Source: an uncultured Lactobacillus sp.
Lineage (GTDB): Bacteria > Bacillota > Bacilli > Lactobacillales > Lactobacillaceae
Assembly: GCF_910589175.1 (NCBI RefSeq)
Contig: NZ_CAJURR010000007.1
Coordinates: forward strand, 20,835-84,834
Direction: 5' to 3'
DNA: 64,000 nucleotides
The notes under the pieces were generated by a model that was not told where the DNA came from, searched no databases, and saw only the letters and a list, made by a program, of their open reading frames with translations. Positions 25,603 to 35,242 of this stretch are shown here, in pieces; position 1 is the stretch's first letter, and each line of letters starts with the position of its first letter. The translations under genes and the position numbers were made by a program.

Positions 25603-27114
25603 TTATACTAATTTAGTAATCAAACCAACTAAGTATAGAAATACACAGGTAATTAACAAGTATATACTGCCCCACTTAGTCGTTTCTTTTAGAATTTTTC
25701 CTTCTAAACCTTCTTTATTAATTGCACCAGTAGCTACTGCAATATTCTGTGGTGATAACATCCCAGCAGTTGCACCAGTCATATTTGAAGCAACAATCCA
25801 ATATTTGCTTACTCCTAATGATTGAGCAGCAGAATACTGTAAGTTACCAAATAGAACGTTGGCTGACGTTGCAGAGCCGGTTAAGAATGTTCCTAGAGCT
25901 CCAATTAATGGTGCAAATAAAGGATAAGCTGGTCCAAGTAAACTTACTAAGGCTACCGCTAATGCTTTAGTCATTCCTGCATATACCATAACTTTAGCTA
26001 AACCCACAATTGCACAAACTGTAATTGTTGTCATCCCAATTGTTTTCAACACATTAAGCAAGATTTTGAACATTTGGCTTAAGCTTAAGCCTTGAATCTT
26101 TCCTCCAATTATCCCTGCTAGTAAAATTAATGTTCCTGGAGAAGAAAGCCAATTAATTGGTAAATCATTAGGATTCTTTCCTAAATAAACATGTAAATGG
26201 GTAGTTACACGAGTTAAAAAGTTATTCACAGGTGGACAAAGAGAGGAAGCCAGGAGAACGAAAATAAAGACCAAAATAAATGGTGAACAAGCCTTGATAA
26301 TCTCGCTGACACTTTCATTTTCTACTTCCTCTACTGAACCAGTTTTTCTCTTAGTCAGCCAGACAGTAACTAAAATTGAAAACAATGATCCGACTAAGGC
26401 TGGAAGTTCTGCTCCAGTAAACTTAGCAATAATAACTTGCGGAATTGCCATTCCAACCCCTGACATTAAAGTAATAAAAACAATACCTTTAAGGGCCTTA
26501 ATACTTTTGCCAGTAAGAATAACTAAAATAAAAGGTACTAAAATAACTAAAATGACCAATTGCAAGGTTACAATAAATCCTAATTGCACATCATTAAGAT
26601 TAGTTACTTCGGCTAATGTCAAAACTGGCAAGCCAATTGCACCGAATGCAGTTGCCGTACTGTTAGCAACTAAACAAATTACTGAAGCTTGGATCGGCTC
26701 TAAACCTAAGGAAATTAAAATTCCTGCACAAATTGCTACAGCAGTCCCAAAACCAGCAATAGATTCCAGAAAGCCACCAAAACCCCAAGCAATTATTAAT
26801 ACTAAAATTCTTTTATCGGTTGTAATTGATGATAATAATTTTTCAATTGTCCCCATACTACCTGAATCAGTTGTAATCTGATATACAAAAAGCGCAGCCA
26901 GAATTACATACATGATCGGCCAAATTCCCATTATAATACCTTCTAAGGCTCCAGAAAGAGTATTAATTATGGGTTGTTTAAACATTAAAACAGCATCAGC
27001 AATTGTAATAATTAAACCAATCGTACATGCCCTTGAAGCCGGCATACCAATAATTCCAAGAGAAATTATCAACCAGATGATTGGCACTAATGCCCATAAA
27101 AAATTTATCCACAT
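25603..27114 (-). CDS. lctP: L-lactate permease family transporter
   Basis: 503 residues from ATG 27114 (MWINFLWALVP), which has AGGA just upstream; an ATG at 27126 lacks a ribosome site. It has about 12-14 membrane segments and LctP hallmarks such as GFGGFLESIAGFGTAVA and FLTGSATSANVLFGNLQ. The family carries lactate or glycolate with protons. In a fermentative Lactobacillus it could take up or release lactate. It is a single gene. Confidence 0.9.
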   Translation of the reverse strand: MWINFLWALVPIIWLIISLGIIGMPASRACTIGLIITIADAVLMFKQPIINTLSGALEGIIMGIWPIMYVILAALFVYQITTDSGSMGTIEKLLSSITTDKRILVLIIAWGFGGFLESIAGFGTAVAICAGILISLGLEPIQASVICLVANSTATAFGAIGLPVLTLAEVTNLNDVQLGFIVTLQLVILVILVPFILVILTGKSIKALKGIVFITLMSGVGMAIPQVIIAKFTGAELPALVGSLFSILVTVWLTKRKTGSVEEVENESVSEIIKACSPFILVFIFVLLASSLCPPVNNFLTRVTTHLHVYLGKNPNDLPINWLSSPGTLILLAGIIGGKIQGLSLSQMFKILLNVLKTIGMTTITVCAIVGLAKVMVYAGMTKALAVALVSLLGPAYPLFAPLIGALGTFLTGSATSANVLFGNLQYSAAQSLGVSKYWIVASNMTGATAGMLSPQNIAVATGAINKEGLEGKILKETTKWGSIYLLITCVFLYLVGLITKLV

Positions 27115-27182
27115 AGTTTTCCTCATCTAAAAAAGTAATACTATTTAATTTTATCCTTTTTCCACATATTAAGGAAATTTAA

Positions 27183-27222
27183 AAACAAAAAACCTACAAG
27201 AGCAAGAAGGCCCTTGTAGGTT
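27183..27222 (-). terminator. Terminator of the metal ABC operon
   Basis: AACCTACAAG/CTTGTAGGTT arms, followed by TTTTTTG on the minus strand. Confidence 0.8.
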
Positions 27223-27235
27223 CTAAATAACAGTT

Positions 27236-28027
27236 TTATTTCTTAAAAGCATGAACGCCATAAACAAATAAATAAATTCCAACTTCAATGATCGAAATAA
27301 AGAAAGTAACTGGTAGATTAGTTACGTATCCTAAAACTAAACCTACCCAAACTCCAAACAAGGCGATCCCAACTGACCAACATAACATAGCAGGAATTGT
27401 CTTACCTAAGTAGCGAGCACTTGAAGATGGCAAAGTTAATAAAATAAAGACTAATAATGATCCGACAACTTGTGCACCAATTGAAACAGCTAAAGCCAAA
27501 GCAATTAAAAATACTACTGAAACTAATCCTGTATTAATATGATGGCTAACTGCCCCTACATGATCAAATGAATCATAGTTTAACTGTCTTAAAACTAAGA
27601 AAATTATTGCTAAAACAAAAAGAGAAAGAATAACTAGTTGAATAACGCCCTCTTTATCAACTCCAATAATTGAACCAAACAAGATGTTAGTCGCATATCG
27701 ACTATTACCACCAGCAATAGCTAAAAATAGCACACCTAAACCAATAAACAAGGCTGAAATCGCACTAATTGCGGATTCCTTCTGATCACTTCTCATGGAT
27801 AATTCACCAACACTGATTGAGCCAAGCAAAGTAAAAAGAACCATGCCCCAGAGTGGAACCCAACCAATCCAAACCGCAAAAGCAGCTCCGGCAAAACCAA
27901 TTTCTGATAGAGTGTGAGCTAAGAATGAAAAACTTCTTGCTACAACATATACACCCACTATTCCACAGGTAATAGCAATAAAAGTACTGGCTAGAAATGC
28001 ATAGCGCATAAAATCATATGCAAACAT
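27236..28027 (-). CDS. Metal ABC transporter permease (ZnuB/MntB-like, ABC-3 family)
   Basis: 263 residues with about eight membrane segments and the ABC-3 pattern (ARSFSFLAHTLSEIGFAGAAFAVWIG). It is the channel subunit of a cluster-9 zinc or manganese importer. The gene shares one base with the ATPase stop, so all three subunit genes form one operon. The metal cannot be assigned from this subunit. Confidence 0.9.
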   Translation of the reverse strand: MFAYDFMRYAFLASTFIAITCGIVGVYVVARSFSFLAHTLSEIGFAGAAFAVWIGWVPLWGMVLFTLLGSISVGELSMRSDQKESAISAISALFIGLGVLFLAIAGGNSRYATNILFGSIIGVDKEGVIQLVILSLFVLAIIFLVLRQLNYDSFDHVGAVSHHINTGLVSVVFLIALALAVSIGAQVVGSLLVFILLTLPSSSARYLGKTIPAMLCWSVGIALFGVWVGLVLGYVTNLPVTFFISIIEVGIYLFVYGVHAFKK

Positions 28028-28686
28028 TATTCTTCACCCACCTCCTCAGTTAAGTCCTTAATTTTACCAGCAACTAGGCCTTTATCTTTAAATAAAATAT
28101 AATCTTTCATGTATTTCTTAGCTAGAGGAATGTCATGAGTTGTAAACAAAACAGTCATTGCATGTTTTTCATTTAAGTGCTTAATCAATGACATTAACTC
28201 TTCCTTAGCAACTGGATCTAAACTAGCTGTTGCCTCGTCCAAAATAATAAAGTCTGGCTTATCTAATAAAGCTTGAGCCAGATATGCACGCTGCTTTTGT
28301 CCTCCGGAAGCTTCGCCCATCCTAGTATTTTGAATATCTAGTAAATGGGTCTCTTTTAAAATTTGATTTACTCTTGCCTTTACCCGAGCGTTCTTAAATA
28401 AAGGAGTATTAAGTTCTACAAAAGCCCGAATTGAGAGGGGATAATCAGCATCGAGATTTCTAAACTGCGGTACATAGCCAACCTTTGTATCTGGCGCAAA
28501 TTTAAATGATCCTGTTGTTGGTTGTAACATTCCCATCAAAATTCTAATCAAGGTTGTTTTTCCTGTACCATTTGCACCAAGTAGAGCTGTCATTGACCCC
28601 TTAGATAGAGTAAAATTTAAGTCTTTAAAAATTACCTTATCTTCAAATTTCATCCCCAGGTCTTTAACTGTTAATATATCAGTCAT
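28027..28686 (-). CDS. Metal ABC transporter ATP-binding protein (ZnuC-like)
   Basis: 219 residues with Walker A GANGTGKTT, signature ASGGQKQR, and Walker B FIILDEATASLD. This is the ATPase subunit of the cluster-9 importer. It lies 33 bases after the binding-protein gene and directly before the permease. It is slightly shorter than usual ZnuC and lacks the C-terminal extension seen in some. Confidence 0.9.
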   Translation of the reverse strand: MTDILTVKDLGMKFEDKVIFKDLNFTLSKGSMTALLGANGTGKTTLIRILMGMLQPTTGSFKFAPDTKVGYVPQFRNLDADYPLSIRAFVELNTPLFKNARVKARVNQILKETHLLDIQNTRMGEASGGQKQRAYLAQALLDKPDFIILDEATASLDPVAKEELMSLIKHLNEKHAMTVLFTTHDIPLAKKYMKDYILFKDKGLVAGKIKDLTEEVGEE

Positions 28687-28719
28687 CTCACTGCTCCTCT
28701 TCTAATAAACTAATCCTAT

Positions 28720-29619
28720 TTAATTATTTTGAATATCAGCTAGTTTTTGATAATTTTCTTTCATCCAAGCTAAGTAAGTAGTGTTATTAGGAATAGTTTC
28801 CCGAACATTTAAAACTGGAACATTGTTCTTTTTTGCAAGTTTAACAAAAGACTTAACTGTTGAGCTACTTGCCTGAGTATTATTAACAAAAAAGGCAATC
28901 TTCTTTTCTTTAATAGCATTGTTCATTTCATTAATCGTCTTAGGACTAGGATCTGTACCATTTTCAATGGCTTCTTCAAATTTCTTGTCGCCTATTTTAT
29001 AACCAGCTTCTTGTAAAGCATAGTCAAAGACTGGTTCACTAACAAAAACTGTTTTTTGATCACCCTTATTAGCTTTAGCTAGCTGTTTAATTTTGTCGAT
29101 CTTGGCTAAGTATTTTTCACCGTTCTCCTTAAAATAAGTAGCATGCTTCTTATCTAACTTAGATAAGCGCTTAACCAAATAATCAACGTACTTAGTTGGC
29201 ATATCTAAATTGTACCAAATATGAGGATTATCGCCGCTCTTTAATCCCATTAAGTCTTCACCAACTAAGACAGGCTTTTTATCAACAGATTTCGCTAGCT
29301 TATTCATCCATGAATCATAACCTAACCCGTTTGCAACGATAATATTTGCCTGAGCTACCTTTTTAGCATCTGCTGTTGTTGGATCAAAATCGTGTGGATC
29401 AACGCTGCTTTTATCGATAATTGCAGTCGCTGTACCATATTTTCCAACAATATTTTTAGCACTATCTGAATAGACATTAGTTGTTGTAACTATCGAGATT
29501 TTACCTGATTGACTAGTAGAGTTCTGCTTATTCGAACATCCTACCACTATAAATGATAAGAGGGTTACTAACCCCATAATAGAAATAAATTTTGTAATTT
29601 TAGATTTGAAATTTTGCAT
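28720..29619 (-). CDS. Metal-binding lipoprotein (ZnuA/cluster A-I type)
   Basis: 299 residues from ATG 29619, six bases after AGGAGG (MQNFKSKITKF). It has a lipoprotein signal with lipobox VVGCSN. Ligand candidates are His in DPHDFDP, His in NPHIWYN and Glu in VSEPVFDY. The usual fourth ligand region reads FVNNTQASSS and has no Asp or His. The acidic/His-rich loop of typical zinc ZnuA proteins is missing. It captures the metal outside the membrane for the permease. Zinc versus manganese is undecided. Confidence 0.88.
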   Translation of the reverse strand: MQNFKSKITKFISIMGLVTLLSFIVVGCSNKQNSTSQSGKISIVTTTNVYSDSAKNIVGKYGTATAIIDKSSVDPHDFDPTTADAKKVAQANIIVANGLGYDSWMNKLAKSVDKKPVLVGEDLMGLKSGDNPHIWYNLDMPTKYVDYLVKRLSKLDKKHATYFKENGEKYLAKIDKIKQLAKANKGDQKTVFVSEPVFDYALQEAGYKIGDKKFEEAIENGTDPSPKTINEMNNAIKEKKIAFFVNNTQASSSTVKSFVKLAKKNNVPVLNVRETIPNNTTYLAWMKENYQKLADIQNN

Positions 29620-29649
29620 ATATATCCTCCTGTGCAAAACAAAAAAGCA

Positions 29650-29717
29650 TTAAGTTAGAAAATTCAGCATAAGTTCTAACTTAAAGTTAGACTAAGCTAC
29701 TTTTTTTATTATGTCAA
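29650..29717 (-). promoter_or_regulatory. Promoter with triple-half-site operator for the metal ABC operon
   Basis: -35 TTGACA (29712-29717), 17 bases, -10 TAGTCT (29689-29694) on the minus strand. A perfect palindrome TCTAACTT-A-AAGTTAGA (29675-29691) overlaps the -10, and a third half-site AAGTTAGA lies at 29652-29659. With the middle one it makes an 11-base inverted repeat (29650-29660/29674-29684). A metal-sensing repressor is likely. Confidence 0.65.
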
Positions 29718-29839
29718 CATTTTTCTAGATAGACAAATAGCACCAAGACGTCTCAGACTTGATGCTATCAATAAGTGTAAATAATAAAAATTTTGCTGAA
29801 TTTTTAATTTAATGCTTTTCTAAAATTACATCTTTATAT

Positions 29840-29859
29840 AAACATATTTTTATATGTTT
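29840..29859. promoter_or_regulatory. Inverted repeat downstream of arsR
   Basis: AAACATAT-TTTT-ATATGTTT, perfect 8-base arms. It could be an ArsR-type operator or a weak terminator of arsR; there is no T-run. Confidence 0.35.
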
Positions 29860-29918
29860 GTCAAAGATGCTCAGAAAAAAATACAGTCAAAATTGCTGTA
29901 ATTATTCCAGTCCTTGAA

Positions 29919-30206
29919 CTAAAAATCTTCGTTAACATGCCGTCTCAAGACATCTAGAATCTTAATAACGTGCTTGTCCTCTAAGCTATAGTAGCGCTCT
30001 TGCTTAACTTGCTCACTCTTAACTAGCTTAGCCTCTTCTAAGATCCTTAAGTGTCTAGAAATAGCTGGCTGACTAACATCAAACTGTTTTACCAAGTTAT
30101 TTACACTACTTTTTTGATTGTCATTTAAGTAATAAAGAATTTGAATTCGAATGGGATGATTTAAAGCTCTAGTAACTCGAATAATTTGATCATTCAACTT
30201 GTTCAC
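29919..30206 (-). CDS. ArsR family transcriptional regulator
   Basis: 95 residues forming a winged helix-turn-helix: HPIRIQILYYLN, then FDVSQPAISRHLRILEEAKLV as the recognition helix, then ERYYSLED as the wing. There are no Cys residues, so a Cys-based metal site is absent. It lies upstream of the metal ABC operon and may regulate it, but an alternative non-metal signal is equally open. Confidence 0.85.
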   Translation of the reverse strand: MNKLNDQIIRVTRALNHPIRIQILYYLNDNQKSSVNNLVKQFDVSQPAISRHLRILEEAKLVKSEQVKQERYYSLEDKHVIKILDVLRRHVNEDF

Positions 30207-30226
30207 CTATCTCAACTTACATTTAA

Positions 30227-31012
30227 TTATGAGAGTAACTCAAGAATTTTCTTTTGCACACTTGATTCTTCACTAGATCCAATAATTTGATTAGCAGCTT
30301 TCTTTGCATCTGGAAGAGCAGTCGCCGTAGCAAAGCTGGTACCTGCAAACTTAAGCATACCAACATCATTACCACTATCACCAAATGTTACCATTTCACT
30401 AGATTTAATCTTAAGTTTTTTACCTAAATATTTTAAACCTACAGCTTTATTCATTCCTTTAGTCTGCATATCAATAGCAGTACTTGCACCTGAAACAAAA
30501 CCAATCTGTGGATAGTCTTCTCTAAGTTTATCTAAGACCTTAGGCATCTCATCTTCTGGAACACGAAGACTCACTTTAAAAATACGATCATCGATATCGT
30601 TAAAGCTATCAACAACTTGAATTTTCTTAACGTACTTTTTTAAATCTTCCGCAAATTCTTTTCCACTGCTTTTTTCAACATATGCACTAGTTACACCAGC
30701 AACAATAGCCTTATATGGTAATTTTTCCACAATTTCAAGCATGGTTTGATAATCTTCGTCAGATAAATCAGATATTTGAAGAATTTCATTTCCATGAGCT
30801 ACTAAGGCACCATTTTCAGCCACAAAGTACATATGCTTATTAGCTTTTGGAAAACGATCGAGGATATTTTCATACTGATTACCACTGGCAATAACAAATT
30901 TAATATCACGATCCTGCATAATTTGAAATTCTTTTTCAAAGAGTTCCTTATCATAAGTCTTATCTTCTCTTAACCAAGTACCATCCATATCAGTTGCAAT
31001 AAGCTTAATCAT
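30227..31012 (-). CDS. Cof-type HAD superfamily phosphatase
   Basis: 261 residues from ATG 31012 (MIKLIATDMDGTWL). HAD motif I is DMDGTW, motif II is in FVIASGN, motif III is Lys in TKGMNKAVGL and motif IV is GDSGNDVGM. It has the C2B cap typical of Cof/YkrA sugar-phosphate or flavin phosphatases. It follows a promoterless gap of 20 bases before arsR and may be cotranscribed with it. The substrate is unknown. Confidence 0.88.
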   Translation of the reverse strand: MIKLIATDMDGTWLREDKTYDKELFEKEFQIMQDRDIKFVIASGNQYENILDRFPKANKHMYFVAENGALVAHGNEILQISDLSDEDYQTMLEIVEKLPYKAIVAGVTSAYVEKSSGKEFAEDLKKYVKKIQVVDSFNDIDDRIFKVSLRVPEDEMPKVLDKLREDYPQIGFVSGASTAIDMQTKGMNKAVGLKYLGKKLKIKSSEMVTFGDSGNDVGMLKFAGTSFATATALPDAKKAANQIIGSSEESSVQKKILELLS

Positions 31013-31057
31013 TTTCAGTCTCACTTTCCACTTTTACTATCCACCCTACACTATACT

Positions 31058-31086
31058 AAAAAACGCCACCCGGAGGTAGCGTTTTT
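31058..31086. terminator. Terminator between adhesin and HAD genes
   Basis: AAAACGCCACC-cgga-GGTAGCGTTTTT hairpin, one mismatch. On the minus strand it lies upstream of the adhesin's end, so its main role is uncertain. Confidence 0.65.
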
Positions 31087-31111
31087 CATAAAACTATTTT
31101 ATTCAACTAGT

Positions 31112-34100
31112 TTAATCCTTCTTGCGTTTTCTCGTGCCTGCTAAGCCTAAAATTGACGCAATGGTTGCTAAACCTAGTCCAATAATTCCTGCATTAGAAT
31201 GTTTATGACCCGTTTGAGGCAATGAGACATTCTCAGTTGTAGCTGCTTCTACTTTACCAGGTTCTTTGTTTTCTACAGTTTCTACTTGATTAATAGTAGT
31301 ATCAGTAGAAAGTTGTTCTGGAAGAATAGGAGCATCATTCGTTGATTCTGTTGGAGTTTCAACTTGAGCTGGAACCTCTGGTTCTTCTGGTTCTTCTGGT
31401 TCTTCTGGATCTTCTGGGTCCTTTGGCTCTTCTGGATCCACTGGATCCTTTGGCTCTTCTGGATCCACTGGGTCCTTTGGCTCTTCTGGATCCACTGGGT
31501 CCTTTGGCTCTTCTGGATCTACTGGGTCTTTTGGTTCTTCTGGATCCACTGGATCCTTCGGTTCTTCTCGATCCACTGGATCAACAATATCCTTATTGTA
31601 AACTACAGTTTCAATAATATCGTCAGTATTACTATCTATCTTTTCAAGACTGCCAATTTCTTTCCTATCTGGAGTGTAGCCGGCAATATCTGGAGAAATG
31701 ACTTGTATAAACGTAGTTCCATCAAGTGCTGTCCATTTAATTCCATCGGAAATCTTTCGGCCATCTTCATCTAAGATAATAACTTCGCCAGTTACTTTAT
31801 CAATAATGGCTGTACCACGGAATCTTAACTTTTGAACTACGTCATCTTTTGCTTTAGTCCCATCTGCATAAACATATTTAATTGTACGGGTAATCGTTTT
31901 ATCTAAAGCTATTGAATCAAATGGATATTTTGGTCCATCTGGATTGTCTGGATTAATTGGATCTTCTTCAGTGAATTTATCATCAGGAGTAACTGTAACT
32001 GTTCCATGCTTGAACGTTACATAGAAAGTCTTTGTATCTTCACCAAATTCTCCACCAATATAACCATCTTTGATTAATTCATAGCCTAAGCTTTCATAGT
32101 ATTTGATCTTATCTGCTGTGCTGTAGTTAATTGTTTCGTTGTATTTACCATCAACTACTGCAGTTTCTAATTGTTTACCTGTACTCTCATCAACGTAGAT
32201 AATTTCAGCCTTAGCTGCATTAGCTGTGTAGACAACCGTTGTTTCTAGGTTCTTACTATCTTGGTTGATTCCCTCAATTGCATTAACTACTCCCTTATCC
32301 GGAGTGTAGCCTACAATTGTTGGAGAAACTACTTCGATAAATGTTGTACCATCGTTAGCTGTCCAAGTTAATTTACTTGGAATTGGGTTACCATCTGCGT
32401 CAAACTTAACATTACCATTTTCATCGACTTCTACATATTGACCAGTTACCTTATCAATCACACCTGAACCAACAAAAGTTAAAGTTTGTGTGTGACTTGG
32501 TTTAGCTGTTGTTCCATCTGCGTAAACATAGTGGATAGTATTAGTTACATCCTTGTTCAAGTTAGCAGAATCTGCTGGGTATTTTGGTCCATCTGGATTG
32601 TCAGGATTAATTGGTTCATCTGACTTACCAGGGGTTTCTGGATTTACAACTACTGTTCCATGCTTGAATGTTACATAGAAAGTCTTAGTATCTTCGCCAA
32701 ATTCTCCACCAACATAGCCATCCTTGACTAAGTCGTAACCTAAGCTTTCGTAGTACTTGATCTTATCTGCTGTACTGTAGTTAATTGTTTCGTTGTATTT
32801 ACCATCAACTACTGCAGTTTCTAGTTGTTTACCCGTAGTTTCATCAACGTAGATAATTTCGGCCTTAGCTGCATTAGCAGTATAAGTAACCACAATTATC
32901 TTGTTTGGAGTATTTTCAGTTACAGTACTACCAGAGACCCAAGTTTTATCTGCTGTATAACCAGCTAGAGTTGGTGATACTACTTCAACAAATTTCGGAT
33001 CTGTTACATCTGCTGTCCAAGTAAGTGTCCCTTCAATTGGTTGTTTATTTTCATCAACAATAATCTTACCATTTTCATCAAGAACTACATATTTTCCAGT
33101 TGTTTTATCTATAACACCGTATGCTGTAAATTTGATATTTTGCCTATTACTTTCAGCTGCGGTACTGCCATTTTCAAAAACATATTGAATCTCTTGAATT
33201 ACTTCTTTAATGTAATCTTCTGATCCGTAAGCTGGGCTATCGGGATTTGTTGGATCAATAATGATCAAATCTCTAGTTAAATGAATTGTAAAGATATTCT
33301 TAGCTTCATCTGCAGAATAGTAGTAGTCTTTACCAAATTCATAGTCACTACTTACAAGTTTGTATCCACTTTCTATAAACCGATTAAGGACATTTTCATG
33401 GTTTTGTCCCCAGATAATTTGATGATCAACTTTACCATATACGTTATCCCTACCGATAACTAGTCCAGTTACATCATCAATGTATTGGATGCTAGCCCCT
33501 GTTTGATTTGCATAATAAAGAACTTCTTCAGTGATATTATCAGAACTTCCATTTACTATCTTAGCTTCTACAATTCCTCTATCTGCGCCATATCCTGTAA
33601 CCTTTGGTGATTCTACTTGAGCAAAAGTATAGTTCCCATCACCGGCTTCAGTTGTCCAAACGATATCGCCAATCCAAGCTTTATCAACAAAGTCATATTG
33701 GCCCGTTCCAATAAATGTAACTTTTTGAGTAACAGAATTTGCAGCTGCTTGACCTTTATTAGGTCCATCTGCATAAACATAAGTAATCACTCGGATTACT
33801 TCTTTATTTTGTGTATTTTCAGCGATTTTATGTTTTAAAACAACCCTAAAGTCATTACAGCCAGGATTGTACTCTGCATCCCCAAATGTTGTGGCATAAG
33901 TTAAAGGATTACTTACTAGGATATAGTTATTATTTTCATAGTCTTTGATGCTATTTAAAACATCCTCAATTATTTGATAGTTAATTACTTCCCGGTAATT
34001 ACCAGCAATATTGATAGTTGATCCAAGTTGCTTGCTAGAAGTTTCATCCCAAAAAGTAATTGTACCAACTTGAGCTTTTTTATCATAAACAATATTTTCT

Positions 34101-35065
34101 ACTCTATGCTTTACATCCTGATCTACTTTATCTGCAGTACTCCATTTTTGTGTAGTAGTGTAACCAACAATATCTGGAGATTCGATCGATTCAAAGAGAT
34201 CCGTCTTAGAAGTCCACTCTAAACTAGCGTCCTTATTGGTAATTTCAATAGCAATTAAGTAATCATCACCGTGTTCAACTTCTGTTACTTCTACAATCTT
34301 TCCAGTCACTTTATCACGATAACCATTCGCCCTGAAAGTAGCTGTTTGTGTAACTGGATCATGTAACTTATTACCAACCCCATCTACATAGTTGATAACT
34401 TTATCTACGGATTGTGATTCATTAATTTCTTCAAGACCATGCTTTAATTGAATCGTAAAACTCTGATCTTTTATATCAAAGGTAGATCCTGGCTTAAAGT
34501 CATTACTAAAAATTACATATCCCGTATCAAGTAAATTCTTTAGTGTAGTATCTAAGTTAACAAAATTAATTACAGAATATACTTTTCCAGTTGCCTCTAA
34601 ACCTGCAACTTTACTCCCATCATTGTCTAAATCAACGATCGTAATTATAGCTTTAGCATCGTCACGTAAACGATATACAACCTTGATATCTTTACCTGGA
34701 TCTTCTGGAGTTACGTATTCAATATCAGCAATATATCCCTCAATAACTGGCGTATAAGTTAGACCCGCCTTTGTTGGATCATTTGAATCATTGTTAAATT
34801 TTACAGATGGATGAATTTCTTTCCCGTTTTCATCAACTAAAATTAAAGAACCTAATTCTTTATAAACAAACTGTACTTCATGAGCCGAGTCAGTTACAAA
34901 TGGGTTTCTTGCTGTGTAATTATTATGAGAGAACTTAACTGATTGACCAGCTTCTACTTCCTGTCTTTCAATAAGCTTAGTCATATCGCTACCATCATAC
35001 ATTAGAACTTCCATCTTACCAGTAGCGTCAATTTGACGGTAAACTACTGTAAAATTAACTCCCAA
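31112..35065 (-). CDS. Adhesin C-terminal fragment: MucBP repeats and LPQTG anchor
   Basis: 1,317 residues from an internal TTG at 35065; the frame actually stays open up to the stop at 35243. It holds several MucBP-like repeats of about 100-200 residues (for example IDKVTGQYVEVDENG and VVYTANAAKAEIIYVDE), then tandem nine-residue EEPKDPVDP units, LPQTG, a hydrophobic segment and a KRKKD tail for sortase anchoring. No ribosome site or signal peptide belongs to this segment, so it is unlikely to be displayed. Confidence 0.7.
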   Translation of the reverse strand: MGVNFTVVYRQIDATGKMEVLMYDGSDMTKLIERQEVEAGQSVKFSHNNYTARNPFVTDSAHEVQFVYKELGSLILVDENGKEIHPSVKFNNDSNDPTKAGLTYTPVIEGYIADIEYVTPEDPGKDIKVVYRLRDDAKAIITIVDLDNDGSKVAGLEATGKVYSVINFVNLDTTLKNLLDTGYVIFSNDFKPGSTFDIKDQSFTIQLKHGLEEINESQSVDKVINYVDGVGNKLHDPVTQTATFRANGYRDKVTGKIVEVTEVEHGDDYLIAIEITNKDASLEWTSKTDLFESIESPDIVGYTTTQKWSTADKVDQDVKHRVENIVYDKKAQVGTITFWDETSSKQLGSTINIAGNYREVINYQIIEDVLNSIKDYENNNYILVSNPLTYATTFGDAEYNPGCNDFRVVLKHKIAENTQNKEVIRVITYVYADGPNKGQAAANSVTQKVTFIGTGQYDFVDKAWIGDIVWTTEAGDGNYTFAQVESPKVTGYGADRGIVEAKIVNGSSDNITEEVLYYANQTGASIQYIDDVTGLVIGRDNVYGKVDHQIIWGQNHENVLNRFIESGYKLVSSDYEFGKDYYYSADEAKNIFTIHLTRDLIIIDPTNPDSPAYGSEDYIKEVIQEIQYVFENGSTAAESNRQNIKFTAYGVIDKTTGKYVVLDENGKIIVDENKQPIEGTLTWTADVTDPKFVEVVSPTLAGYTADKTWVSGSTVTENTPNKIIVVTYTANAAKAEIIYVDETTGKQLETAVVDGKYNETINYSTADKIKYYESLGYDLVKDGYVGGEFGEDTKTFYVTFKHGTVVVNPETPGKSDEPINPDNPDGPKYPADSANLNKDVTNTIHYVYADGTTAKPSHTQTLTFVGSGVIDKVTGQYVEVDENGNVKFDADGNPIPSKLTWTANDGTTFIEVVSPTIVGYTPDKGVVNAIEGINQDSKNLETTVVYTANAAKAEIIYVDESTGKQLETAVVDGKYNETINYSTADKIKYYESLGYELIKDGYIGGEFGEDTKTFYVTFKHGTVTVTPDDKFTEEDPINPDNPDGPKYPFDSIALDKTITRTIKYVYADGTKAKDDVVQKLRFRGTAIIDKVTGEVIILDEDGRKISDGIKWTALDGTTFIQVISPDIAGYTPDRKEIGSLEKIDSNTDDIIETVVYNKDIVDPVDREEPKDPVDPEEPKDPVDPEEPKDPVDPEEPKDPVDPEEPKDPVDPEEPKDPEDPEEPEEPEEPEVPAQVETPTESTNDAPILPEQLSTDTTINQVETVENKEPGKVEAATTENVSLPQTGHKHSNAGIIGLGLATIASILGLAGTRKRKKD
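31375..31580. repeat. Tandem 27-base repeats in the Pro-rich wall spacer
   Basis: Back-to-back 27-base units coding for EEPKDPVDP, about six copies, slightly diverged, then EPEEPEE. They lie in the adhesin wall-spanning region and are prone to slippage in length. Confidence 0.8.
31990..32228 (-). repeat. MucBP-associated module, copy 2
   Basis: About 240 bases encoding AEIIYVDESTGKQLETAVVD and the following module, near-identical to the copy at 32648-32888; recent intragenic duplication or gene conversion. Confidence 0.75.
32648..32888 (-). repeat. MucBP-associated module, copy 1
   Basis: Paired with the copy at 31990-32228. They differ in only a few residues (Thr/Ser, Asp/Glu and Val/Ile exchanges). 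Confidence 0.75.
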
Positions 35066-35242
35066 TTGGCTGATAGTACCTTCTGTTAGATTAGTTGATT
35101 GATAATAAACCTTCTTATAGTAACTACCATTTCCGAACTGAGAAAGAGTTCCAGTAAATGAACCACTAGGAATATTTGAATTATCTAAGTAAAAGCGATC
35201 AATTAAGTGTTTGTATTGATCAACGTTATTAACAACAAATTC

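Noticed and set aside
26294..26881. 195-residue plus-strand ORF
   Set aside because: Lies entirely antisense to the lactate permease, with no start signal; composition is that of a shadow frame.
31375..31580. CRISPR-like regular repeats
   Set aside because: The 27-base units are contiguous without spacers and keep a coding frame (EEPKDPVDP).
31342..31774. Two plus-strand ORFs rich in Leu/Trp/Phe
   Set aside because: They are the antisense of the Glu/Pro repeat spacer of the adhesin; no ribosome site and pure repeat composition.
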